Source: Neotamlana sargassicola (GTDB lineage Bacteria; Bacteroidota; Bacteroidia; Flavobacteriales; Flavobacteriaceae). From it: a DNA stretch of 64,000 nucleotides. The position numbers and the translations under genes are program-made. A model generated the notes under the pieces. That model was given only the letters and a program-made list of their open reading frames with translations, was not told the origin of the DNA and did no database searches. The stretch is from NCBI RefSeq assembly GCF_020523965.1, contig NZ_JAJAPX010000002.1:124001-188000 (forward strand), given 5' to 3'. The first letter of the stretch is position 1. Each line of letters begins with the position of its first letter. Below are positions 35,974-42,579 of this stretch, in pieces.

Positions 35974-36213
35974 TTCTTTTTTAAATTTCATTTCTAACGC
36001 TTCTCTTTCTTTTGGATTAAGGCATTCTGCGTTCGATGACTTGACTACTTTAGTGAGCTTTTTGTTTCTTTTGTAATATTTTTGAGTTACGTTACAATAC
36101 ATAAGACGAACGCTTAGTTTAAATTTTTCCCAAGAGCTTGCCTCGTCATACTGTGCTTTATCACAGATGTGTTTTGCTTCGTCACAGCTTATAAAAAATA
36201 CACTTTTCTTCAT
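35959..36213 (-). CDS. Small sigma-factor-associated protein (possible anti-sigma)
   Basis: A basic protein of 84 residues encoded 3 nt after an ECF sigma factor gene. The N-terminus ISCDEAKHICDKAQYDEAS and the middle KFKLSVRLMYCNVTQKY recall short Bacteroidota proteins encoded next to ECF sigma genes, which resemble zinc-binding anti-sigma factors with an HxxxCxxC motif. Here the motif is incomplete: RLMYCNVT has one Cys where the pattern needs a His and two Cys. There is no membrane segment. The role as sigma regulator is inference from position. It ends inside the convergent UbiA-like gene. Confidence 0.68.
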   Translation of the reverse strand: MKKSVFFISCDEAKHICDKAQYDEASSWEKFKLSVRLMYCNVTQKYYKRNKKLTKVVKSSNAECLNPKEREALEMKFKKELSKH

Positions 36214-36216
36214 GTT

Positions 36217-36771
36217 TTACAACCAATTTTTTTCTAAACAATCTGCCATTGCGGTTCTTGCTCTATGGATTATAACCCAAAGGTTAGACGCTGTTATATT
36301 CAATTCATTACAAATAACTTCTGTTTCGTAATTTAAAATGGTTTTCATTTTAAAAACGTCAGCTTGTTTTTGCGGTAGTTTGCTTAAACAGCTGTGAATA
36401 GCGTTACCAAGTTCTGCGTTTTGTAAAGTGTCTTCAGCGGTTTTGTCAAAAGGATCGGCAACGCGTTCTTCTAGCCAATCGCCTTCACTTTCGGCATCAT
36501 CGTTGTAACCTATTCTAACTTCAGCTTTACCTTTATTAGAATTAATTTTTCTGTAATAATCTATAATTTTTCGTTTTAAAATAGAGATTAACCATGTGCG
36601 TTCACTGGCATCTCCTTTAAAGTTTTTCATAGATTTTAAACCAGCCAAAAAAGTTTCAGAAACTAAATCTTGAGCCATTTCTCGATCGTTTACTCTCGAT
36701 ATGGTATAATTAAATAAGTAATCGGAGTATAAATCGATCCACTTATTAGGGTTAATTTCATGTTTTGGCAT
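36217..36771 (-). CDS. ECF-type RNA polymerase sigma factor
   Basis: Sigma-70 family factor of 184 residues with only regions 2 and 4. Region 2: YSDYLFNYTISRVNDREMAQDLVSETF, then GDASERTWLISILKRKIIDYYRK (regions 2.3-2.4). Region 4: LPQKQADVFKMKTILNYETEVICNELNITASNLWVIIHRAR is the helix-turn-helix reading -35 DNA (shown as a span of landmarks about residues 130-170). A TATTTTTG box (36792-36799) lies 20 nt upstream of the ATG. The small protein 3 nt downstream is a probable regulator. The target genes are unknown. Confidence 0.9.
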   Translation of the reverse strand: MPKHEINPNKWIDLYSDYLFNYTISRVNDREMAQDLVSETFLAGLKSMKNFKGDASERTWLISILKRKIIDYYRKINSNKGKAEVRIGYNDDAESEGDWLEERVADPFDKTAEDTLQNAELGNAIHSCLSKLPQKQADVFKMKTILNYETEVICNELNITASNLWVIIHRARTAMADCLEKNWL

Positions 36772-36791
36772 CCTAGGGAGTTTTCTTTTTT

Positions 36792-36799
36792 CAAAAATA
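36792..36799 (-). promoter_or_regulatory. Candidate -7 element of the sigma factor gene
   Basis: TATTTTTG on the minus strand, 20 nt before the start codon at 36771. No clear -33 element. Confidence 0.42.
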
Positions 36800-36818
36800 G
36801 AATAAAAAAATTAAAATT

Positions 36819-37190
36819 CTATCGTCTTTTAATTAATAGGCCTTTGTGTTTTTTTAATAAATAGTTAATGTATACATGGTAAGTGGCAACAAGCATTGGT
36901 ACTACAATAAAAGAGATTATTAGTAGAATTAAATAGTCATGGTTTTTAAGCATATATGAAATACCCATTAATATAAAACTTATTAAAACTGCTAGCCAAT
37001 AGTTAGAAAGATGCTTTTTAACCGAAGTAGGAAATTGGTCTGTTTTAAGTGAAAATATTAATGCAAAAATGAGTTGTATTGGGCCTAATAATATCTGAGC
37101 GTATAAACCATAGATATAATAGTAATATGCTAGGTAGGGAACTATTGTTATAAGGTAAAAGAAGCAGTTTATATAATACAAGGTTTTCAT
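36819..37190 (-). CDS. Small integral membrane protein, unknown
   Basis: A 123-residue protein made of four hydrophobic segments (about 8-28, 33-50, 63-82 and 86-110) with a basic C-terminus (KKHKGLLIKRR). I recognise no family. It starts 4 nt after the preceding small membrane protein gene and is the last of three such genes downstream of the GbsR-type regulator. Its sequence does not obviously match the two upstream paralogs. Confidence 0.7.
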   Translation of the reverse strand: MKTLYYINCFFYLITIVPYLAYYYYIYGLYAQILLGPIQLIFALIFSLKTDQFPTSVKKHLSNYWLAVLISFILMGISYMLKNHDYLILLIISFIVVPMLVATYHVYINYLLKKHKGLLIKRR

Positions 37191-37194
37191 AGGT

Positions 37195-37563
37195 TTATTT
37201 TGTTTGGTTAGATTTTCGTCGGCCTCTAAAAAATAAAAATAGGTTTATAAATAGCATAACACCAAGGTAAATGGTGAAGCCTCCTATTTTTTTGCTTAAT
37301 AACTCCATTAATGTTTGGCTGGTTATTGGAGTTTGACTGTAATAGTGAATTTGCATAATAAAAAGGGCGAAACCTATATTAATTAAGTAAAAGCCAGTTT
37401 CAAAAAGTTTATTGGTGGCCAAGGCAATGGTTTCTTTTCCTTTAAAAATATCAATCATAAAAATTTTGCCATTTTTAAAGAGCATTTTCGATACAAAAAT
37501 TGTTAGTGCAATTACAATTGGTAAATAAATAACGTAACCGATTATTAGTTTTGATTGTTCCAT
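37195..37563 (-). CDS. Small membrane protein, paralog B
   Basis: A 122-residue protein with three hydrophobic segments (about 8-26, 55-73 and 92-112) and a charged C-terminus (FFRGRRKSNQTK). It aligns by eye with the protein encoded just upstream: FETGFYLINIGFALF versus LLIGYYLVNIGYTIF, LSKKIGGFTIYLG versus LTKNIGLILLILA, and LFKNGKIF versus FYKNGAVF. So the two arose by tandem duplication. I recognise no known function. It lies 4 nt from each neighbour in the group. Confidence 0.72.
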   Translation of the reverse strand: MEQSKLIIGYVIYLPIVIALTIFVSKMLFKNGKIFMIDIFKGKETIALATNKLFETGFYLINIGFALFIMQIHYYSQTPITSQTLMELLSKKIGGFTIYLGVMLFINLFLFFRGRRKSNQTK

Positions 37564-37567
37564 GTTG

Positions 37568-37915
37568 TTAAATTTTAATGTTTGATTTGTTTAAATAAGT
37601 AATCCAGAAAATATTATTAAAATGAAGTGTTGCAAGAATTAGTAAAATAAGCCCGATGTTTTTGGTTAATGAATTTAAAAGTTCGACTCCATTTGATACG
37701 TTTTGCCAAAGTGAAATTGAAAATATGGTATAGCCTATGTTTACTAAATAATAGCCTATTAATAGTAAGTTGTTTACTTGTTTTGCGAATGTTGTGTTTT
37801 GAAGTATTTTAAATAGAAATACAGCTCCGTTTTTATAAAATACCCAACCTGTTTTTATAGTCACGACAGATATCGTTGGTAAAAAGATGCTATATGCGAG
37901 TATGTTATAATTCAT
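37568..37915 (-). CDS. Small membrane protein, paralog A
   Basis: A 115-residue protein with three hydrophobic segments (about 5-25, 48-68 and 85-105). It is the first gene of a three-gene membrane-protein group and a paralog of the next one. It begins 12 nt from a palindrome (AACTTTCA-N8-TGAAAGTT, 37929-37952) that is also found upstream of the GbsR-type regulator gene, so the regulator probably controls it. No function is known to me. Confidence 0.72.
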   Translation of the reverse strand: MNYNILAYSIFLPTISVVTIKTGWVFYKNGAVFLFKILQNTTFAKQVNNLLLIGYYLVNIGYTIFSISLWQNVSNGVELLNSLTKNIGLILLILATLHFNNIFWITYLNKSNIKI

Positions 37916-37926
37916 TCTATTGTTTT

Positions 37927-37952
37927 TAAACTTTCAGTAAATATTGAAAGTT
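37927..37952. promoter_or_regulatory. Predicted GbsR-type operator, copy 1
   Basis: TAAACTTTCA (37927-37936), 8-nt spacer, TGAAAGTT (37945-37952). The left arm equals that of the second copy at 38493-38520 in all ten positions, and the spacer length is the same. It lies between the regulator stop and the start of the membrane-protein group. Confidence 0.68.
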
Positions 37953-37966
37953 GTTTTTAAATTTTT

Positions 37967-38470
37967 TTATTTAAAAAGTTTAAGTAACGATTTTGTAAGC
38001 CAGTTTTGGTTTTGGTTCACTACTTTATTAATCATTAAATCCATTGTATCTGTTAGTTCGTGTAAAGCTTGGGTTTGTTTTATGAGCTCTTTGGTGTTTT
38101 CATTACCATCATCTTTAATCGATGATACTTCTTTTAATACTTTTATTACAGGTTTTATTTCTCGTCGACTACGTTCTTTTGCTACAATTCTGGCTAATTC
38201 TTGCACATCTTTTTCGGTTGAAAAATATTCTTTTCTTTCGCCAGGTATAATTTCTTTGGTAACAATTCCCCAATCCATAAGCTGTCTTAAATTCATGCTG
38301 GTGTTACCACGAGATATTTTAAGTTCTTCCATAATATCTTCCATAGATAATGGTTTTGTTGAAATAAATAACAACGCTTGTATTTGAGCCATGGCCTTAT
38401 TAATTCCCCAAAGCGAACCTAAACTTCCCCAAGTGCTTATAAATTTTTCTTTGCCTTCTTTGTAATTCAT
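37967..38470 (-). CDS. GbsR/MarR-family transcriptional regulator
   Basis: Winged helix-turn-helix regulator of 167 residues. The GbsR type is suggested by KFISTWGSLGSLWGINKAMAQ at the N-terminus, then LLFISTKPLSMEDIMEELKISRGNTSMNLRQL (helix-turn-helix, about 33-63; quoted as landmarks) and WGIVTKEIIPGERKEYFS for the wing. The C-terminal half is helical, suiting dimerisation. Matching palindromes lie on both sides of the gene. The upstream one overlaps its own -33 element, so autorepression is likely. GbsR itself responds to choline in Bacillus; the ligand here is unknown. Confidence 0.87.
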   Translation of the reverse strand: MNYKEGKEKFISTWGSLGSLWGINKAMAQIQALLFISTKPLSMEDIMEELKISRGNTSMNLRQLMDWGIVTKEIIPGERKEYFSTEKDVQELARIVAKERSRREIKPVIKVLKEVSSIKDDGNENTKELIKQTQALHELTDTMDLMINKVVNQNQNWLTKSLLKLFK

Positions 38471-38474
38471 GCGT

Positions 38475-38504
38475 CAAATATATAAAACATTTTAAACTTT
38501 CAAA
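38475..38504 (-). promoter_or_regulatory. Promoter of the GbsR-type regulator gene
   Basis: On the minus strand, -33 TTTG (38501-38504) and -7 TATATTTG (38475-38482) are separated by 18 nt. The -7 box ends 4 nt before the ATG, so the transcript should start at or next to the start codon (leaderless). The -33 element lies within the operator palindrome. Confidence 0.65.
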
Positions 38505-38520
38505 AATTATTGAAAGTTTA
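38493..38520. promoter_or_regulatory. Predicted GbsR-type operator, copy 2
   Basis: A perfect inverted repeat with 10-bp arms, TAAACTTTCA and TGAAAGTTTA, around an 8-nt spacer. It covers the regulator's -33 element. Confidence 0.75.
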
Positions 38521-38566
38521 TTTCAATTTTAATGTCGATGTTTTTGGGCATCGACATTAAATGAAT

Positions 38567-40609
38567 TTATTTTTCAATTAATCCTGCACGCTTTAATAAA
38601 GCTTCAGGCTGAGGTTCTTTTCCGCGAAAGCGTTTGTATAAAACCATAGGATCTTCTGTACCGCCTTGCGACAACACATTGTCTTTAAATTTTGTAGCCA
38701 CCGTTTTACTAAATATACCTTCTTCTTTAAAATATTCAAAGGCATCGGCATCTAAAACTTCGGCCCATTTATAGCTGTAATATCCAGACGAATAACCGCC
38801 TTGAAAAATATGAGAGAACGATGTGCTCATGCAGTTTTCGGCAACATCTGGGTACAATTGTGTATTTTTAAAAGCTTCTAATTCATGTGCTTTAACTGAA
38901 TTTATGGTTTCTGGCGATTCAATAGCATGCCAACTCATGTCTAATAAACCAAAACTTATTTGGCGTAAGGTTTGCATGCCTTCGTTAAATGCTGCCGAAG
39001 CTTTTATTTTTTCAACTAAATCCATTGGTATAACTTCGCCTGTTTCATAGTGCGTTGCAAAAAGTTCTAAAGCTTCTTTTTCGTAACACCAATTTTCAAA
39101 AACTTGGCTTGGTAATTCAACAAAATCCCAAAATACGCTTGTTCCCGATAAACTTGGATAAGTGGTGTTAGCCAGCATGCCATGTAAGGCGTGACCAAAT
39201 TCGTGAAAAAGTGTAGTTACTTCGTTAAAAGTTAACAGCGACGGTTTGCTTTTTGTGGGTTTTGTAAAGTTGCATACTATAGATATGTGTGGTCGATCGT
39301 TTTTATCGTCCTTTATATATTGAGGCTTGTAAACGGTCATCCACGCGCCACCACGTTTTCCTGCTCTTGGGAAAAAATCTGCATAAAAAATGGAAATGTA
39401 ATTGCCTTTGCTATCTGTTACTTTGTAGGTTAAGACGTCGTTGTGGTATTTATCGATGTCGTTTATTTCTTCAAATTGAAGCCCGAATAGTTTATTGGCA
39501 ATTGTAAATACACCATTAATTACGTTTTCTAGCTTAAAGTATGGCTTAAGTTTCTCGTCATCTAAATCAAACAATTTTTGTTTTAGTTTTTCTGAGTAAT
39601 ACGATGCATCCCATTTTTGTAATTGGTCTATGCCGTCTAATGCTTTCGCAAATTCACTGAGTTTGTCAAACTCTTTTTTGGCTGCAGGCTTTGCTTTTGC
39701 TAATAAATCGTTTAAAAATGTGGTTACGGTTTCTGGGTTTTTCGCCATACGCTCTTCTAATACAAAATGAGCATGAGTTTTATAACCTAGTAAATTAGCA
39801 CGTTTATGGCGCAGTTTAACAATTTTTAAAACGATATCTTGATTGTCTAATTCATCATTATTAAAGCCTTTTGATGCAAATGCTAGCGAGAGTTTTTTTC
39901 GTAATTCGCGGTTTTTTGCATAGGTCATAAATGGTACATAGCTTGGATATTGCAAAGTAATAATCCAACCGTCTTTACCTTTTTGTTCTGCCGTATCTTT
40001 AGCATCTTCTATGGCGCTTTCTGGTAGGCCATCTAAATCGGCTTCGTTGGTAATGTGCAGTTCGTATTTATTGGTTTCGGCTAGAACATTTTCGCCAAAT
40101 TTTAGGCTTAGTTGACTTAATTCTTTATCTATTTCGCGAAGTTCTTGTTTTTTATCTTCTGGTAAATTAGCACCATTTCGTGAAAAGCCTTTATATTTTT
40201 TATCTAATAGCGTTTGTTGTTCGGTAGTTAAATTTAGGTCGTTTTTAGTATCGTAAACCGCTTTTACTCGTTTAAATAAGGCTTCATTTAATGTTACATC
40301 GTTACTGAATTCTGATAGTAATGGCGATACTTCTTGAGCTATTTTTTGTATTTCTTCGTTGGTTTCGGCAGAATTTAAATTAAAAAAAATGCTTGAAATT
40401 CTGCTTAGTTGCTCACCAGAAAAATCTAAAGCTTCAATAGTATTTTTAAAATTTGGAGTTTCAGGATTATTCGCGATTTCATCTATCTCGACTTTAGCAT
40501 CGATTATTCCTTTTTTAAACGCTTCGAGGTAGAAACTCGTTTCAATTTTAGCGAAAGGTGCGGTGTTATATTTAGTGAGGAATTTACGATTTAATAGATT
40601 TTCTGCCAT
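38567..40609 (-). CDS. M3-family metallopeptidase (peptidyl-dipeptidase/oligopeptidase A-like)
   Basis: Zinc peptidase of 680 residues, the usual size of Dcp and oligopeptidase A, which degrade short peptides in the cytoplasm or periplasm. The zinc site HEFGH is at 469-473 in TLFHEFGHALHGM, with the downstream Glu in FVELPSQVFENW. GGYSSGYYSYKWAEVLDADAF near the C-terminus is a further M3 family block (landmark only). No signal peptide is visible, so a cytoplasmic location is likely. It lies downstream of purE on the same strand, behind a hairpin. Confidence 0.93.
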   Translation of the reverse strand: MAENLLNRKFLTKYNTAPFAKIETSFYLEAFKKGIIDAKVEIDEIANNPETPNFKNTIEALDFSGEQLSRISSIFFNLNSAETNEEIQKIAQEVSPLLSEFSNDVTLNEALFKRVKAVYDTKNDLNLTTEQQTLLDKKYKGFSRNGANLPEDKKQELREIDKELSQLSLKFGENVLAETNKYELHITNEADLDGLPESAIEDAKDTAEQKGKDGWIITLQYPSYVPFMTYAKNRELRKKLSLAFASKGFNNDELDNQDIVLKIVKLRHKRANLLGYKTHAHFVLEERMAKNPETVTTFLNDLLAKAKPAAKKEFDKLSEFAKALDGIDQLQKWDASYYSEKLKQKLFDLDDEKLKPYFKLENVINGVFTIANKLFGLQFEEINDIDKYHNDVLTYKVTDSKGNYISIFYADFFPRAGKRGGAWMTVYKPQYIKDDKNDRPHISIVCNFTKPTKSKPSLLTFNEVTTLFHEFGHALHGMLANTTYPSLSGTSVFWDFVELPSQVFENWCYEKEALELFATHYETGEVIPMDLVEKIKASAAFNEGMQTLRQISFGLLDMSWHAIESPETINSVKAHELEAFKNTQLYPDVAENCMSTSFSHIFQGGYSSGYYSYKWAEVLDADAFEYFKEEGIFSKTVATKFKDNVLSQGGTEDPMVLYKRFRGKEPQPEALLKRAGLIEK

Positions 40610-40647
40610 TTTGTTTAAAATATGTTAAAAAAATGATTTTATTATGA

Positions 40648-40679
40648 GTGCACAGTATTTTTTTTGTATAATTGTGCAC
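40648..40679. repeat. Inverted repeat upstream of the M3 peptidase gene
   Basis: GTGCACA (40648-40654) and TGTGCAC (40673-40679) with an 18-nt AT-rich spacer. It lies about 40-70 nt upstream of the peptidase start and is a possible regulator site. Confidence 0.45.
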
Positions 40680-40728
40680 AGCAATTTAAAGAGTGACTAA
40701 CTCTTGAGAATTATTGTTAATAGCTAAG

Positions 40729-40757
40729 CAAAGCCTTGAAGAAATTCAAGGCTTTTT
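40729..40757 (-). terminator. Hairpin after purE
   Basis: AAAGCCTTGAA / TTCAAGGCTTT around GAAA. The long T run lies on the plus-strand side; on the minus strand, where purE ends, the tract is TTTGCTT. A bidirectional or weak terminator is likely. Confidence 0.6.
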
Positions 40758-40761
40758 TTAT

Positions 40762-41241
40762 TTACAGGTCTTTGGCAGACTCGTGTACTTTTAGTTTTAG
40801 TCCTTCTTTGTAAGCTACAACCTTATCTAACACACACTTATCGTGCGAACCAATAATTTGTGCCGCTAAAATACCTGCATTTTTTGCTCCGTTTAAGGCA
40901 ACAGTAGCAACTGGCACGCCTCCTGGCATTTGTAAAATTGATAAAACTGAATCCCAACCATCAATAGAATTACTGCTTTTTACAGGAACGCCAATTACAG
41001 GAAGTGGCGATAAAGAAGCTACCATACCTGGTAAATGTGCAGCGCCACCAGCACCGGCAACTATAACGTTAATTCCTCTGGTGTGTGCATTTTTACTGTA
41101 ATCGAATAATTTTTCGGGTGTGCGATGCGCCGAAACAATATCTACTTCAACTTCAATATCAAATCCTTTTAAAATATCTATTGCATCTTGCATAACAGGA
41201 AGGTCGCTTTTGCTTCCCATAATTACGCCTACTTTACTCAT
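40762..41241 (-). CDS. purE: N5-carboxyaminoimidazole ribonucleotide mutase
   Basis: Class I PurE of 159 residues; it converts N5-CAIR to CAIR in purine synthesis. GSKSDLPVM near residue 9, SAHRTPEKLFDY near 40 and GAGGAAHLPGM near 68 form the active site, and VPVKSSNSIDGWDSVLSILQ follows. It works directly after PurK, whose gene lies 45 nt upstream on the same strand, so the pair forms an operon. Confidence 0.96.
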   Translation of the reverse strand: MSKVGVIMGSKSDLPVMQDAIDILKGFDIEVEVDIVSAHRTPEKLFDYSKNAHTRGINVIVAGAGGAAHLPGMVASLSPLPVIGVPVKSSNSIDGWDSVLSILQMPGGVPVATVALNGAKNAGILAAQIIGSHDKCVLDKVVAYKEGLKLKVHESAKDL

Positions 41242-41286
41242 GTTTTTTTGTGTTTAGTATTAAATTTTAAACTTCAGAATTAAAAT

Positions 41287-42444
41287 TTATTCACTTATTA
41301 CTTTAATTTTCTTTTTTACTTCTTCGGCAATTTTACGGGCCTCATTTAAATCTTCATCAACTATGGTTACATGTCCCATTTTTCTAAACGGGCGTGTTTG
41401 TTTTTTGCCATAAACATGTGGTGTAACGCCGTCCATTTTCATAATAGCTTCAATGTTTTCGTATATAACATTGCCGGTGTAACCTTCGGCGCCAACTAAG
41501 TTTACCATAACGCCTCCAACTTTACTGTCTGTTCTTCCTAAAGGTAAATTTAAAATAGCGCGGATATGTTGCTCGAACTGCGAGGTGTAACTAGCTTCAA
41601 TAGTTTGGTGCCCTGAATTATGAGGTCGTGGTGCTACTTCGTTTATTAAAATTTGGTCGTCTTCGGTTTGAAACATTTCAACCGCTAATAACCCAACATG
41701 ATTAAAAGCCTCCGATACTTTTAGAGCAACTTCGGTTGCTTTTTTGGCAACAGCTTCATCAATTCTAGCCGGACAAATAACATATTCTACTTGGTTGGCT
41801 TCAGGGTGAAATTCCATTTCAACAACAGGGAATGTTTTTATCTCGCCAGAACTATTTCTTGCAACAATTACTGCCAATTCATTTTTAAAAGGTATTAGCT
41901 GTTCGGCTATGCATTCGCCAGTTGGTAAGCCTTGTAAATCTTCAATTTTTCTTACCATTTTTACACCATTACCGTCATAACCAAACTGTGCTGCTTTCCA
42001 AACAAAAGGCAAAGTTAAACCTCCGTTGTTAATAGCGTCTTCAATTTCAGATAAGTAAGCAAATCGCGTAAATGGAGCCGTTGGTAAATTGTTGTCTATA
42101 TAAAACAATTTTTGTTTGGCTTTGTTTTGTATGGTGCGCAAAGTTTTCGCGGCTGGATAAACTTTTATGCCTTCTTTTTCTAAGGCTTCTAGAGCATCAA
42201 CATTTACATTTTCAATTTCAATGGTAAGCACGTCAACTTGTTTTCCAAAGTTATAAACGGCGTCGTAATCCATTAAATTTCCTAAATGAAACTCGTCGCA
42301 AGCAATTTTGCTTGGAGCATCGTTGCTCGCCTCTAAAACACAGGTGTAAATGTCAAATTTTCGGGTGTTGTAAAGCAGCATTTTTCCTAGTTGTCCGCCG
42401 CCTAAAATTCCTAATTTAAAATCTGAAGAAAAGTAATTTGTCAT
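41287..42444 (-). CDS. purK: N5-carboxyaminoimidazole ribonucleotide synthase
   Basis: ATP-grasp enzyme of 385 residues making N5-CAIR from AIR, bicarbonate and ATP. LGILGGGQLGKML near residue 11 is the family N-terminus. TIEIENVNVDALEAL near 75 and FVWKAAQFGYDGNGVKMV near 145 are ATP-grasp features. INEVAPRPHNSGHQTIEAS near 265 carries the metal and ATP contacts. A TATTTTTG box (42477-42484, minus) lies about 33 nt upstream. Together with PurE it carries out the bacterial two-step AIR carboxylation. Confidence 0.95.
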   Translation of the reverse strand: MTNYFSSDFKLGILGGGQLGKMLLYNTRKFDIYTCVLEASNDAPSKIACDEFHLGNLMDYDAVYNFGKQVDVLTIEIENVNVDALEALEKEGIKVYPAAKTLRTIQNKAKQKLFYIDNNLPTAPFTRFAYLSEIEDAINNGGLTLPFVWKAAQFGYDGNGVKMVRKIEDLQGLPTGECIAEQLIPFKNELAVIVARNSSGEIKTFPVVEMEFHPEANQVEYVICPARIDEAVAKKATEVALKVSEAFNHVGLLAVEMFQTEDDQILINEVAPRPHNSGHQTIEASYTSQFEQHIRAILNLPLGRTDSKVGGVMVNLVGAEGYTGNVIYENIEAIMKMDGVTPHVYGKKQTRPFRKMGHVTIVDEDLNEARKIAEEVKKKIKVISE

Positions 42445-42476
42445 GTGTAAATGCTAAAAACTCGTTTTTTGATACG

Positions 42477-42484
42477 CAAAAATA
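42477..42484 (-). promoter_or_regulatory. Candidate -7 element of purK-purE
   Basis: TATTTTTG on the minus strand, 32 nt upstream of the purK ATG. It is divergent from the hpt-adk promoter 68 nt away. Confidence 0.48.
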
Positions 42485-42551
42485 CATTTAAAATATTTAA
42501 TTAGTAATTAAAACAGCGACCAAAAAAGGTGGTAAAAGTTAATCTATTAAC

Positions 42552-42559
42552 TATATTTG
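42552..42559 (+). promoter_or_regulatory. -7 element of hpt-adk
   Basis: TATATTTG, an exact TAnnTTTG match, 20 nt upstream of the GTG at 42580. It lies downstream of the longer possible start (GTG 42529) and therefore argues against that start. Confidence 0.6.
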
Positions 42560-42579
42560 CCACTTTAAAACCATTTTGT

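Noticed and set aside
38164-38176. Further copy of the GAGCGCAGTCGAA repeat inside the GbsR-type gene
   Set aside because: TCGTCGACTACGTTC only partly resembles the core and encodes ordinary residues of the regulator; it is a chance match.
37944-38387. Plus-strand open frame of 147 codons
   Set aside because: Antisense to the GbsR-type regulator, which has a clear helix-turn-helix, a promoter and operators.
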